Assembly (NCBI GenBank): GCA_028703645.1 | Contig: JAQVML010000131.1 | Span: 1-5,298, forward strand | Length of the DNA stretch: 5,298 nucleotides | Origin: Eubacteriales bacterium | GTDB taxonomy: Bacteria > Bacillota > Clostridia > Christensenellales > CAG-138 | Reading direction: 5' to 3' | In this document: positions 1 to 5,298 of the stretch, in pieces | Numbering within the stretch: position 1 is the stretch's first letter | Layout: every line of letters begins with the position of its first letter | Position numbers and translations under genes: made by a program | Notes under the pieces: model-generated | Seen by the model: only the letters and a program-made list of their open reading frames with translations | Databases searched by the model: none | What the model was told of the DNA's origin: nothing

Positions 1-165
1 ACGCGGGAGCAGGAAATTCGCTTTGCGATTGGTCAGGCGTATCTTGCTTTGATCATGGAGACGGAGAAATACTACCGCTATTCGCTCTTCAACTTCGGTT
101 GGTGGCGAAACGTATTCGCGTGCAGGCTCCTCTACCGCGCGGCATTTGACGTATTGGAGCAATAA
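1..165 (+). CDS. C-terminal fragment of an unrecognised protein (5' end outside window)
   Basis: Frame 1 is open from the first base to a TAA at 163-165, giving the last 54 residues of a protein that begins outside the window. The fragment is rich in aromatic and charged residues (EKYYRYSLFNFGWWRNVF) and ends in FDVLEQ. It looks like a soluble, helical C-terminus with no membrane segment. I do not recognise the family and assign no function. That it is a real gene end is supported by the strong terminator-like hairpin starting 15 bases after the stop and by the convergent transporter gene on the other strand, which ends 51 bases further on. A chance open frame of this length cannot be fully excluded because only 165 bases are visible. 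Confidence 0.6.
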   Translation, partial: TREQEIRFAIGQAYLALIMETEKYYRYSLFNFGWWRNVFACRLLYRAAFDVLEQ

Positions 166-180
166 CACTTTTCTGCGTGC

Positions 181-209
181 AAAAGGTCGCCGTTTCCGGT
201 GACCTTTTT
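181..209 (+). terminator. Intrinsic terminator between convergent genes
   Basis: A 12-base stem (181-192 with 197-208) closes a 4-base TTTC loop. On the plus strand all positions pair, one as a G-U wobble, and the 3' arm runs into five T (205-209), followed by a further T-rich stretch to about 217. On the minus strand the same position becomes an A-C mismatch and the U-run is only the four bases inside the stem. The element therefore suits the plus-strand gene ending at 165 best, but could also stop transcription from the transporter gene ending at 217. Confidence 0.85.
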
Positions 210-216
210 CGTTTTC

Positions 217-1866
217 TTATGCGCTTACCCGGTCGCAGTCGCAATCCAGCGTCAGCGCGCGGTCAATGCTCCAATACACGTTTTCTTCGCCGATCAAGGC
301 GAGTATCCCGCTTCGCTCCATCGTTCTGCGCGTTTCCGAAGATAGTCCGCAGCAGCCGACGCGGATGCCGCGTTTCTTGAGCGATAGAATCACGCCCTCG
401 AACGCCTGCGCACACGATACATCCAGATACGACACCCCGCGCATCGAGAAAAACACGGCGTCGCAATCGAGCGGAATACTCGCTGGGATTCCTTCGACCG
501 CCTGCGTGTTGGCGAAGATCATCGCGCCCGCGATGTAGACGACCCGCGCAGAGCCATAGCGGCGGCAGATTTCCTCGCCATCCGCGGAGAGGCGCTCTGC
601 ATCCACGGTCTCAATGTTGATTTCGATCTTGGAGAGTCTCCGCACGAGCAGCAGCAACGCCACCAATACGCCGAGCGCGATTGCCGTCGTGAGATCGAAG
701 ATCACCGTCGCGATCATCGTAACGAAATATTTCAGGATGGCACCCTTGAATTTTCGCGAGAACATATAGCGGATAGCGGACCACTCGTTCATGCGAAACG
801 CGGTCACCATGAGTACGCCCGCAAGCGCCGCGAGCGGGATGGACGACATGACCGGAGCCAGCAAAAACATGGACACCACCAGCACTAGCGCATGCACAAT
901 GCTGGTTACGCGCGTGACAGCGCCGCTCTTAACCGCGACGCTCGTGCGCGCAATGGCGGCGGTTGCCGGAATGCCGCCGAAGAACGGCAGTATGATGTTG
1001 CCAACACCCTGCGCAATCAGCTCCTGATCGCTGTTGAAGGGCTTGCCCGTCATGCGCGATGCGCTAGAGCCGCAAAGCAGACTCTCAATCATGCCGAGCA
1101 TCGCGATGCTAAACGCGGGTGACGCGAGCCGGAGCAGCGTATGCACATCGATCTTTGCCAGATTCAGCCGTTCTGCGGGCAGCAGCGTCTTGGGAATCTC
1201 GCCCACGCGCGCCACATCAAACCCAAGCAGGGAGGCTGACGCAGTGGCAAGAATGATCGCGACCAGCGAACCGGGGACGACCGCGTTCCATTTTTTCGGA
1301 TATGCGATCATGAAGAGAATCACGAACAGCCCGATGCAAAGCGCATAGAGGTTCGGTGAAAACCCAAGTGAAAAATAGCTGCCGATGCGCTCGACAACGT
1401 CCTCGCCCACCGACTTGACGCCAAAAAAATTATCCAGTTGACCCGCGGCAATCAGAATTGAGATGCCGGACGTAAAGCCCGTGATGACCGGTGCGGGAAT
1501 GTAGGCGGTCATCTTGCCGAGGCGCAGTACGCCAGCCAGAAGCAGGAACACACCCGCCATCAAAGTCGCCAGAAATACGCCCTGCATTTGATACTTTGAG
1601 ACGATGGAGATCAAGATTGCGGCCATCGCGCCCGTTGGGCCGGATATCTGGTAAAACGCGCCAGAGAGCGAACCAATCACCACGCCCGCAATGATCGCGG
1701 TGATGAGCCCGGCAGCCGCGTCCGCACCACTGCTGACGCCAAACGCGAGCGCGAGCGGCAACGCTACCGCCGCAACGGTAACGCCCGCCATCAAATCTTT
1801 CGAAAGGGACTTTGCGCCGTATCCCGTAAATTCCTGTTTCAAACTGGTCAGAAAACTGCGAATCAT
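217..1866 (-). CDS. SulP/SLC26-family anion transporter with C-terminal STAS domain
   Basis: Integral membrane transporter of the SulP (SLC26) family, which moves sulfate, bicarbonate or dicarboxylates. The sequence does not tell which. From the ATG at 1866 it has 549 residues, a usual family length. Visible hallmarks are the first-helix segment VALPLALAFGVSSG (about 34-47), the QISGPTGAM motif (about 73-81), GMIESLLCGSSASRMTG (about 258-274), then FFGGIPATAAIART (about 295-308) and KSGA. Many hydrophobic helices cover about 25-410. A STAS domain follows (about 440-540), with the LDVS loop (D482, S484) at the site that is phosphorylatable in related STAS proteins. The far C-terminus, DCDCDRVSA, is unusually acidic and cysteine-bearing. 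An in-frame GTG at 1896 would add ten residues, but it would lie about 5 bases after the predicted transcription start. The ATG has a GGGGAG element upstream (1881-1886), although the 14-base spacing is long. The family call is secure; the substrate is not. Confidence 0.95.
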   Translation of the reverse strand: MIRSFLTSLKQEFTGYGAKSLSKDLMAGVTVAAVALPLALAFGVSSGADAAAGLITAIIAGVVIGSLSGAFYQISGPTGAMAAILISIVSKYQMQGVFLATLMAGVFLLLAGVLRLGKMTAYIPAPVITGFTSGISILIAAGQLDNFFGVKSVGEDVVERIGSYFSLGFSPNLYALCIGLFVILFMIAYPKKWNAVVPGSLVAIILATASASLLGFDVARVGEIPKTLLPAERLNLAKIDVHTLLRLASPAFSIAMLGMIESLLCGSSASRMTGKPFNSDQELIAQGVGNIILPFFGGIPATAAIARTSVAVKSGAVTRVTSIVHALVLVVSMFLLAPVMSSIPLAALAGVLMVTAFRMNEWSAIRYMFSRKFKGAILKYFVTMIATVIFDLTTAIALGVLVALLLLVRRLSKIEINIETVDAERLSADGEEICRRYGSARVVYIAGAMIFANTQAVEGIPASIPLDCDAVFFSMRGVSYLDVSCAQAFEGVILSLKKRGIRVGCCGLSSETRRTMERSGILALIGEENVYWSIDRALTLDCDCDRVSA

Positions 1867-1907
1867 GCCTGTTGTTTTTACTCCCCAAAAAATCACATAC
1901 GCCCGCT

Positions 1908-1936
1908 AGTATACGCTATTGAGGGTTGTTTTACAA
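1908..1936 (-). promoter_or_regulatory. Predicted vegetative promoter of the SulP transporter gene
   Basis: Read on the minus strand, TTGTAA (1931-1936) and TATACT (1908-1913) are separated by exactly 17 bases. They match the sigma-A consensus at 4 of 6 and 5 of 6 positions. Transcription would start near 1901, giving a leader of about 35 bases to the ATG at 1866. The promoter lies in the gap after the acetyltransferase stop, so the transporter can be expressed independently of that gene. Confidence 0.6.
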
Positions 1937-1948
1937 GCGCAGGAGAAA

Positions 1949-2497
1949 TCAACTTTGCGCTTGAATTGCGGCATCTTTCTTTGGAGCAAAAAAGCATTCG
2001 CGCGTGATCATCAACCTCGTGCAAGCGCCCGCCTCGCCTGTCGGCTGGAATCCCGCGTGCAGAAACAAGCGCATGGAGCGCGTGTTTTTGTGATGAATGG
2101 TCGCGTGCAATCGCAACACCTGCGAATCACGCGGATAAAACGCCTCCTGCAACGCAAGCCGCAGCGCACGCGCGCCAAAACCCGCGCCCCAAAGCAACGG
2201 CTCACCGATGGCGGCAACAATTTCCCAATCACCCGCAAAAGACATGCGTTTGAGCGAAATAAACCCGATCGGTCGGCGGCAACCTAGACAGATAAAGTAA
2301 AACATCCCGCCCGAAGAGAGCCTCTGCCCCAGCAGCGGCTCCGGCACCTCCCAACTCAGCGCCGAGAGCGAGCGCGAAATCTGCGCGTGCTCGTTGAGAT
2401 AGCGAGTCACCTGCGGGCGCTCCATCCAGCTTGATAATCGTTCGATATCCTGTTTTGTGACCTCAGACCGCAAAAAAATAGAAGCGGCTTTCTTCAT
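1949..2497 (-). CDS. GNAT-family N-acetyltransferase (RimJ/RimL-like)
   Basis: A 182-residue cytoplasmic enzyme of the GNAT fold, predicted to transfer an acetyl group from acetyl-CoA to an amine. Its length fits the RimJ/RimL-like subgroup, whose members modify protein N-termini, amino acids or antibiotics. The acetyl-CoA pyrophosphate loop is in LLWGAGFGARALRLALQ (about 101-117), preceded by the strand EIVAAIGE (about 92-99). The second signature, HKNTRSMRLFLHAGFQPTGE (about 136-155), is the typical Asn-then-GF segment of the fold's C-terminal half. The start is well placed: GAGG at 2506-2509 lies 8 bases before the ATG. The gene has its own promoter region upstream. No clear terminator follows it, so read-through into the transporter is possible. 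The substrate cannot be deduced. Confidence 0.88.
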   Translation of the reverse strand: MKKAASIFLRSEVTKQDIERLSSWMERPQVTRYLNEHAQISRSLSALSWEVPEPLLGQRLSSGGMFYFICLGCRRPIGFISLKRMSFAGDWEIVAAIGEPLLWGAGFGARALRLALQEAFYPRDSQVLRLHATIHHKNTRSMRLFLHAGFQPTGEAGACTRLMITRECFFAPKKDAAIQAQS

Positions 2498-2505
2498 AAC
2501 GCTTA

Positions 2506-2509
2506 CCTC
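2506..2509 (-). promoter_or_regulatory. Ribosome binding site of the acetyltransferase
   Basis: GAGG on the minus strand, with 8 bases to the ATG at 2497. It fixes the start codon. Confidence 0.7.
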
Positions 2510-2615
2510 ATCGGTATCATATTGAAAAGCCCTTCTTTGCGATCTGCAACGACGGTTCTTTTACAGACTATACAGTTTTCAATAATTGCGTAAACGATTC
2601 GCCTACGCTTGTTTC

Positions 2616-2624
2616 ATTATATCA
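2616..2624 (-). promoter_or_regulatory. Extended -10 promoter of the acetyltransferase gene
   Basis: The minus strand reads TGATATAAT, a perfect TGnTATAAT extended -10 element. The -35 region falls in the T-tract of the preceding terminator and matches the consensus poorly, as is tolerated for extended -10 promoters. Transcription would start near 2609, leaving a leader of about 110 bases. A second, weaker candidate lies downstream: TTTACG (2589-2594) and TATAGT (2567-2572), 16 bases apart. Confidence 0.6.
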
Positions 2625-2631
2625 ACGAACG

Positions 2632-2679
2632 AAAAAAAAACAACCGTCGAAAGACGGGCGCTTCTCCGCCAGCTTTCGA
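2632..2679 (-). terminator. Intrinsic terminator of the sigI-rsgI operon
   Basis: On the minus strand a 5-base stem CCGTC/GACGG (arms at 2653-2657 and 2644-2648) with a TTTC loop is followed by TTG and nine T (2632-2640), a convincing U-tract. A larger overlapping hairpin can also form: a 7-base outer stem pairs 2647-2653 with 2673-2679, and a 4-base inner stem pairs 2657-2660 with 2667-2670. The two folds share bases and exclude each other. The element lies about 60-100 bases after the rsgI stop and just ahead of the acetyltransferase promoter. Confidence 0.75.
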
Positions 2680-2736
2680 TGACAACCTGTTCCCATCAAG
2701 AGAAATGCCTTCACGATCGGTGTGTTTATGTCCCGC

Positions 2737-3690
2737 TTACGGCCCTTTTCCGCCCGATTTTGTTTCGCCCTGACGAGGGGAATCCTGATTCATTCCGCCT
2801 GTCGGCTGCGGTTTTGGCGTTGTGTCCGGCTGCGTCTGCTGACTTTGCTGCCCCTGCGTTTGTTTTTCTCCGCCGGTCACTGCATCCATCTGACCTTCTG
2901 TCGTCGCTTTGGAATCAGCCTGATTCGGCTTCTTTCCGTTTGCCTGCTCTCTTGTTTCGCGAATAATATCGCGCACGGGGCGCTCGAGCCAGTCTTGCGG
3001 ATCAAACGACGTATCCTCTTCCCAGCTTTCGCCGAGGCGCTCAACGATGTGCAACTTGCCCGCGCTCGCGCCAAGGGCATGCGCGCTCTGCACCTCGCCG
3101 CGCGACACCGCAACGGAATACACCGTCAGGTCGGTTTGCCGCCCGACACGCTGGCTCAAACGGTCTGCAATCTGCTCCGTATGGCGCGCGCTGTAAGAGG
3201 ACGCCGAAATGACCACGTCGTTTTCCGTCGTTTCAGCGAGATATCCGTTCTCGCGCAATGCGAGAATCGTCTGTTCCACGGCCTCGTCCACCGAACGATA
3301 GCGCAGCGAGGTTTCGTCCAGCCCCGCCAGAATGCTCGCCGCGTCGTCGTTGACGGCGGTGATGTCCAATACCTTGTCGAAATAATTGATGGAGTATTCG
3401 ATCGAGGGGTTTACGTCCAGACTCACTACGCCGACCGGGGTCGTATAGCCTTTCCAGCCGCCGAACAGCAACAGCAGAAAGCCCGCCGCCACGCCGGCAT
3501 ATGCACGCAACCGCGCGCCACGGCGCTTGAGTTGCACGTTTTGCACGGGCAGCTCGTCCTGTTCCAGCGACACCGTTTCGCCGATTTCATATCCCGCGTT
3601 GTGGATGCGTACAAACACGCCGTCTTCCCGCAGCGCCGCAGCGTAAGAGCCGCGTAGTTCCACGATGATCGCGCTCTTTAGCTCCTTCAT
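2737..3690 (-). CDS. rsgI: RsgI-family transmembrane anti-sigma factor
   Basis: Membrane anti-sigma factor predicted to bind and hold SigI, encoded just before it; 317 residues. The N-terminal cytoplasmic anti-sigma domain (about 1-45) includes LREDGVFVRIHNAGYEIGE. A basic stretch KRRGARLR (55-62) precedes one membrane helix (about 63-80), giving N-in, C-out topology. Next comes SLDVNPSIEYSINYFDKV (90-107), the family's signature, with the Asn94-Pro95 bond at which B. subtilis RsgI is known to self-cleave. The outer region continues to about 248 and includes LGASAGKLHIVERLGESW (206-223). Residues from about 250 are a low-complexity Gln/Thr/Pro/Gly/Lys tail, probably disordered. No carbohydrate-binding or enzymatic domain is visible, unlike many clostridial RsgI proteins. 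The frame stays open to 3909, but the extra 73 residues lie inside sigI and are not family-like. The ATG at 3690 overlaps the sigI stop as ATGA, and GGGGG (3699-3703) lies 8 bases upstream, so coupled translation is likely. Confidence 0.92.
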   Translation of the reverse strand: MKELKSAIIVELRGSYAAALREDGVFVRIHNAGYEIGETVSLEQDELPVQNVQLKRRGARLRAYAGVAAGFLLLLFGGWKGYTTPVGVVSLDVNPSIEYSINYFDKVLDITAVNDDAASILAGLDETSLRYRSVDEAVEQTILALRENGYLAETTENDVVISASSYSARHTEQIADRLSQRVGRQTDLTVYSVAVSRGEVQSAHALGASAGKLHIVERLGESWEEDTSFDPQDWLERPVRDIIRETREQANGKKPNQADSKATTEGQMDAVTGGEKQTQGQQSQQTQPDTTPKPQPTGGMNQDSPRQGETKSGGKGP

Positions 3691-4439
3691 ACCTGTTTCC
3701 CCCGACCCAAATGGATATATTCTTGTAATGCGGGATAATCTCCGGCATAGATCACCACGACCGCAATGATGTATTTTCGATATCGCTCGATCAACTTGCC
3801 GGGAATCTCGTTTTGCCGAACCAGAAACTTGACCGGCAGTTGTCGCGTTCGCACAACCTGTAAAAAGATCTCTTCGCAGTTGACAATCGCTTCCGCCGCG
3901 CGAAAGCAAGCTTCCCGGGAGCTCGCGCGGCTGGGCGAACAGCTCGTGAGATCATAAAATCGGAATCCATACCGCTGCAACGCCTCGTTTGCGGCAAGTA
4001 TCTCATCCCGCAGGGTCGTGTCCGCCGCGCGCTCGCTCGCCTGAATCGACGCGCCGAGCACGGGATTGCGCTCCCCCTCTTCCGCGTTGCCGTCAAACAA
4101 ATCCGGCGAAACGGATAGTTCCTGCGCGTACTTGGCTTCCGATCGATACGCGTCGATGAGGCTGCGGCGAATCAACATCTCCGCATAGGGTACAAACGCG
4201 CCGTTCTCCGCCCGATAGGTGTCGATCGCGTGCGAAAAGGCGCACAAAGCAATCGCCCATTCGTCGTCACTCTTTGTCACAAAGCGATGCTTTGCGCGGG
4301 AAGCGATTCGAAGAATGTTCCTTTCCTGTCGAGTAATGAGTTCCTCGCGTGCGCGTTCATCCGTTTGTGCGCGCAGCGCGAGCGCCGATTCGCGAAAGCC
4401 CATGCTGTTTGGTTGATCCATTTCCTGCGTTTGTATCAT
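3687..4439 (-). CDS. sigI: RNA polymerase sigma factor SigI
   Basis: Alternative sigma factor of the SigI group (sigma-70 family), which directs RNA polymerase to stress or cell-surface regulons and is controlled by RsgI. From the ATG at 4439 it has 250 residues, close to the B. subtilis protein. Sigma region 2 is clear at about 59-99 (DEWAIALCAFSHAIDTYR, then FVPYAEMLIRRSLIDAYR). The SigI-specific C-terminal domain covers about 151-244, beginning with NEALQRYGFRFYDLT. The helix-turn-helix-like stretch RQLPVKFL...GKLIERYRKYIIA is followed by GDYPALQEYI near the end. Regions 3 and 4 of primary sigma factors are absent, as in all SigI proteins. The start is uncertain: GTG at 4445, ATG at 4439 and ATG at 4421 share the frame and none has a well-spaced ribosome site. 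Its stop overlaps the rsgI start by 4 bases. Confidence 0.92.
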   Translation of the reverse strand: MIQTQEMDQPNSMGFRESALALRAQTDERAREELITRQERNILRIASRAKHRFVTKSDDEWAIALCAFSHAIDTYRAENGAFVPYAEMLIRRSLIDAYRSEAKYAQELSVSPDLFDGNAEEGERNPVLGASIQASERAADTTLRDEILAANEALQRYGFRFYDLTSCSPSRASSREACFRAAEAIVNCEEIFLQVVRTRQLPVKFLVRQNEIPGKLIERYRKYIIAVVVIYAGDYPALQEYIHLGRGKQV

Positions 4440-4456
4440 CCTCACGCATTCTGTTT

Positions 4457-4483
4457 GCCGCGGGGAGACCCGCTCCCCGCAGC
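4457..4483 (-). promoter_or_regulatory. GC-rich stem-loop in the sigI leader
   Basis: A perfect 8-base inverted repeat GCGGGGAG/CTCCCCGC (4460-4467 with 4473-4480) encloses a 5-base loop. Past one C/A mismatch, two more pairs form (4457-4458 with 4482-4483). No T-tract follows on either strand, so it is not a standard intrinsic terminator. It lies only 11-17 bases before the possible sigI starts, where it could influence ribosome access, message stability or termination of the upstream gene. The structure is directly visible; its role is inference. Confidence 0.6.
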
Positions 4484-4486
4484 ATT

Positions 4487-4515
4487 ATCGTATCACGCAA
4501 TGCGCAATTTCTAAA
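4487..4515 (-). promoter_or_regulatory. Weak candidate promoter of sigI-rsgI
   Basis: On the minus strand TTTAGA (4510-4515) and TACGAT (4487-4492) are 17 bases apart, each matching 4 of 6 sigma-A consensus bases. Transcription would then start at about 4480, placing the GC-rich hairpin at the very 5' end of the message. GATAAT (4484-4489) is an alternative -10 without a matching -35. I see no SigI-type promoter (C-rich -35 with a CGAA-like -10) here, so autoregulation is not supported by this stretch. Confidence 0.3.
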
Positions 4516-4535
4516 GTGCAACCTGCCTTACACCC

Positions 4536-5298
4536 TTATTGAAAGAGGGATTTGAGCCAGTCGAAGAAGGACGTGATCGCTCCACCGTCTCCCTCATCTG
4601 TTGAGCCGTCGCCGGACACAATCTGGAACCCATAGTCCTTTTGCTCCTGCGCGCGATTTTGAATCTGGGTATCGAGACCCGCGTTCTCCATCGCTTCCTT
4701 CAGCGCGTCCGCCGCGGCGTCAGTCGCCTGTTGCAGTGCTTCGCGCTCCGCTTCGCTCATCGCGCTTTGATCCGCGTTTTGTTGCGCCATCAACGCGTTT
4801 TGATAGGCGGTCAGCAGCGCGTTCAGCGTCGCTTTCTGTTCGTTTGCATCATCCAGCGCGTTGATCTGCGCCATCATCGCGTCCACATCCATCTCCGCTT
4901 TGCCATACGCATAGCCGCTGACGAACTGTCCGCGACCATTGCCGCCGATGATGCCTGCGTTACGCGAGGCTTCGAGCAGCGCGTTCTCCGCGCTCTGCAC
5001 CGCGTTACTCAAGGCGGCTCGCTCCGTTTCGCTCAGCGAGGACGCTTCCCCTGCGTTCTGAGCCGCCAGCGCCGCCTCATAGTTTGCAAGCAGTTGGGTC
5101 AACTCGCCTTTGTTCGCGTCGGTATCCGCCAGCGCGGATATGGCGGAGCCGATCTCGTCCGTGTCCAGCGTGGGACGGTTGTTCATCTTTCCGGTTCCGT
5201 CCTTTGCTTCCTCGGGCACGCCATAGAGCGTATCGGTCGAGATGCCCGCGGCTTCCAGCGCGGTATCCAGAGCGGCTTTCGCAGCAGAAAACGTCGCG
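4536..5298 (-). CDS. Alanine-rich helical repeat protein, C-terminal part (5' end outside window)
   Basis: The minus frame is open from the window edge to a TAA at 4536-4538, giving 253 visible residues. A GTG at 5219 is in frame, but the frame continues upstream without a stop and with similar sequence, so it is probably internal. The protein is rich in Ala, Glu, Gln, Asn and Leu, has no visible membrane helix, and is mostly predicted alpha-helical, possibly coiled-coil. It contains two full helical repeats and the end of a third. Each ends in AGI or AGL and is followed by a linker with a Tyr-Gly pair (TLYG, YAYG, DYGF). After the last repeat come an acidic Gly/Ser/Asp linker (GDGSTDEGDGGA) and a terminal amphipathic helix, ITSFFDWLKSLFQ. 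I do not recognise the family. A surface, secreted or structural role is possible, but the N-terminus that would show a signal peptide is missing. Its position 90 bases ahead of sigI suggests a link to that operon but does not prove one. Confidence 0.8.
   Translation of the reverse strand, partial: ATFSAAKAALDTALEAAGISTDTLYGVPEEAKDGTGKMNNRPTLDTDEIGSAISALADTDANKGELTQLLANYEAALAAQNAGEASSLSETERAALSNAVQSAENALLEASRNAGIIGGNGRGQFVSGYAYGKAEMDVDAMMAQINALDDANEQKATLNALLTAYQNALMAQQNADQSAMSEAEREALQQATDAAADALKEAMENAGLDTQIQNRAQEQKDYGFQIVSGDGSTDEGDGGAITSFFDWLKSLFQ
4674..4865 (-). repeat. Protein repeat unit, last copy
   Basis: Encodes 64 residues from INALDDANEQ to ALKEAMENAGL. It aligns without gaps to the preceding copy at an offset of 92 residues, with 29 of 64 positions identical by hand count. 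Shared positions include the LL-x-x-Y core, S-E-x-E-R and the terminal NAG. Confidence 0.8.
4950..5141 (-). repeat. Protein repeat unit, middle copy
   Basis: Encodes 64 residues from ISALADTDAN to LLEASRNAGI, the partner of the copy at 4674-4865. It has the same pattern of Ala-spaced hydrophobics, consistent with two or three helices per repeat. Confidence 0.8.
5241..5298 (-). repeat. Protein repeat unit, end of a further copy
   Basis: The first 19 visible residues end in LDTALEAAGI. They align with the ends of the two full repeats, about 97 residues ahead of the next AGI. Only the tail is inside the window, so the copy number of the whole protein is unknown. Confidence 0.5.

Noticed and set aside
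2560..2600. Operator-like dyad ACTGTATAGT in the acetyltransferase leader
   Set aside because: The symmetry is short and imperfect and overlaps a possible -10 box; there is no adjacent regulator gene to support an operator.
2722..3657. Long plus-strand open frame of 311 codons opposite rsgI
   Set aside because: The minus strand here encodes a clear RsgI protein with family motifs and a good start. The plus-strand translation is Arg/His-rich with no recognisable domain, as expected of an antisense shadow in G+C-rich DNA.
3691..3909. N-terminal extension of rsgI upstream of 3690
   Set aside because: The added 73 residues lie within the sigI C-terminal coding region in another frame and do not resemble RsgI N-termini.
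4446..4535. SigI-dependent autoregulatory promoter ahead of sigI
   Set aside because: No C-rich -35 paired with a CGAA-type -10 at sensible spacing was found; the only C-run is inside the hairpin, with no -10 after it.
4509..4537. Intrinsic terminator right after the repeat-protein gene
   Set aside because: A weak stem GTGTAA/TTGCAC can form on the minus strand, but it contains a wobble pair and is followed by only three T, so it is not reported as a terminator.
4536..5219. GTG at 5219 as the true start of the repeat protein
   Set aside because: The frame continues open to the window edge with repeat-like sequence, including another AGI repeat end, so the gene most likely starts outside.

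Overview
The window looks like chromosomal DNA from a Gram-positive bacterium of the Bacillota, probably a clostridial lineage with a G+C content (judged by eye) clearly above half. The main support is a SigI-type sigma factor overlapping an RsgI-type membrane anti-sigma factor, a pair known from Bacillus and Clostridia. Vegetative -10 boxes and U-tract hairpin terminators agree with this. No mobile element, CRISPR array, tRNA or rRNA was seen.

Layout: bases 1-165 hold the 3' end of an unrecognised plus-strand gene. It converges on a minus-strand SulP-family anion transporter with a C-terminal STAS domain (217-1866), and a strong hairpin terminator lies between them (181-209). Upstream of the transporter is a GNAT N-acetyltransferase (1949-2497, minus). 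Each of these two genes has its own recognisable promoter. The 239-base gap before the acetyltransferase holds the terminator of the next operon and the acetyltransferase promoter.

The right half is a minus-strand regulatory block: sigI (3687-4439) and rsgI (2737-3690), joined by a 4-base ATGA overlap. Upstream of sigI is the 3' part of a gene for an alanine-rich repeat protein (4536 to beyond the window edge). Its repeats have a period of about 92-97 residues, and it ends in a short amphipathic helix. A GC-rich hairpin lies in the 90-base gap between this gene and sigI.

How the genes may work together: by family precedent RsgI holds SigI at the membrane and releases it after cleavage outside and within the membrane. 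The Asn-Pro self-cleavage motif typical of RsgI is present. RsgI carries no visible carbohydrate-binding module, only a Gln/Thr/Pro/Gly-rich tail, so the signal is unknown. The repeat protein is the most obscure item and could be functionally linked to the sigma pair, but only its position supports this. The transporter and acetyltransferase look like ordinary neighbours.
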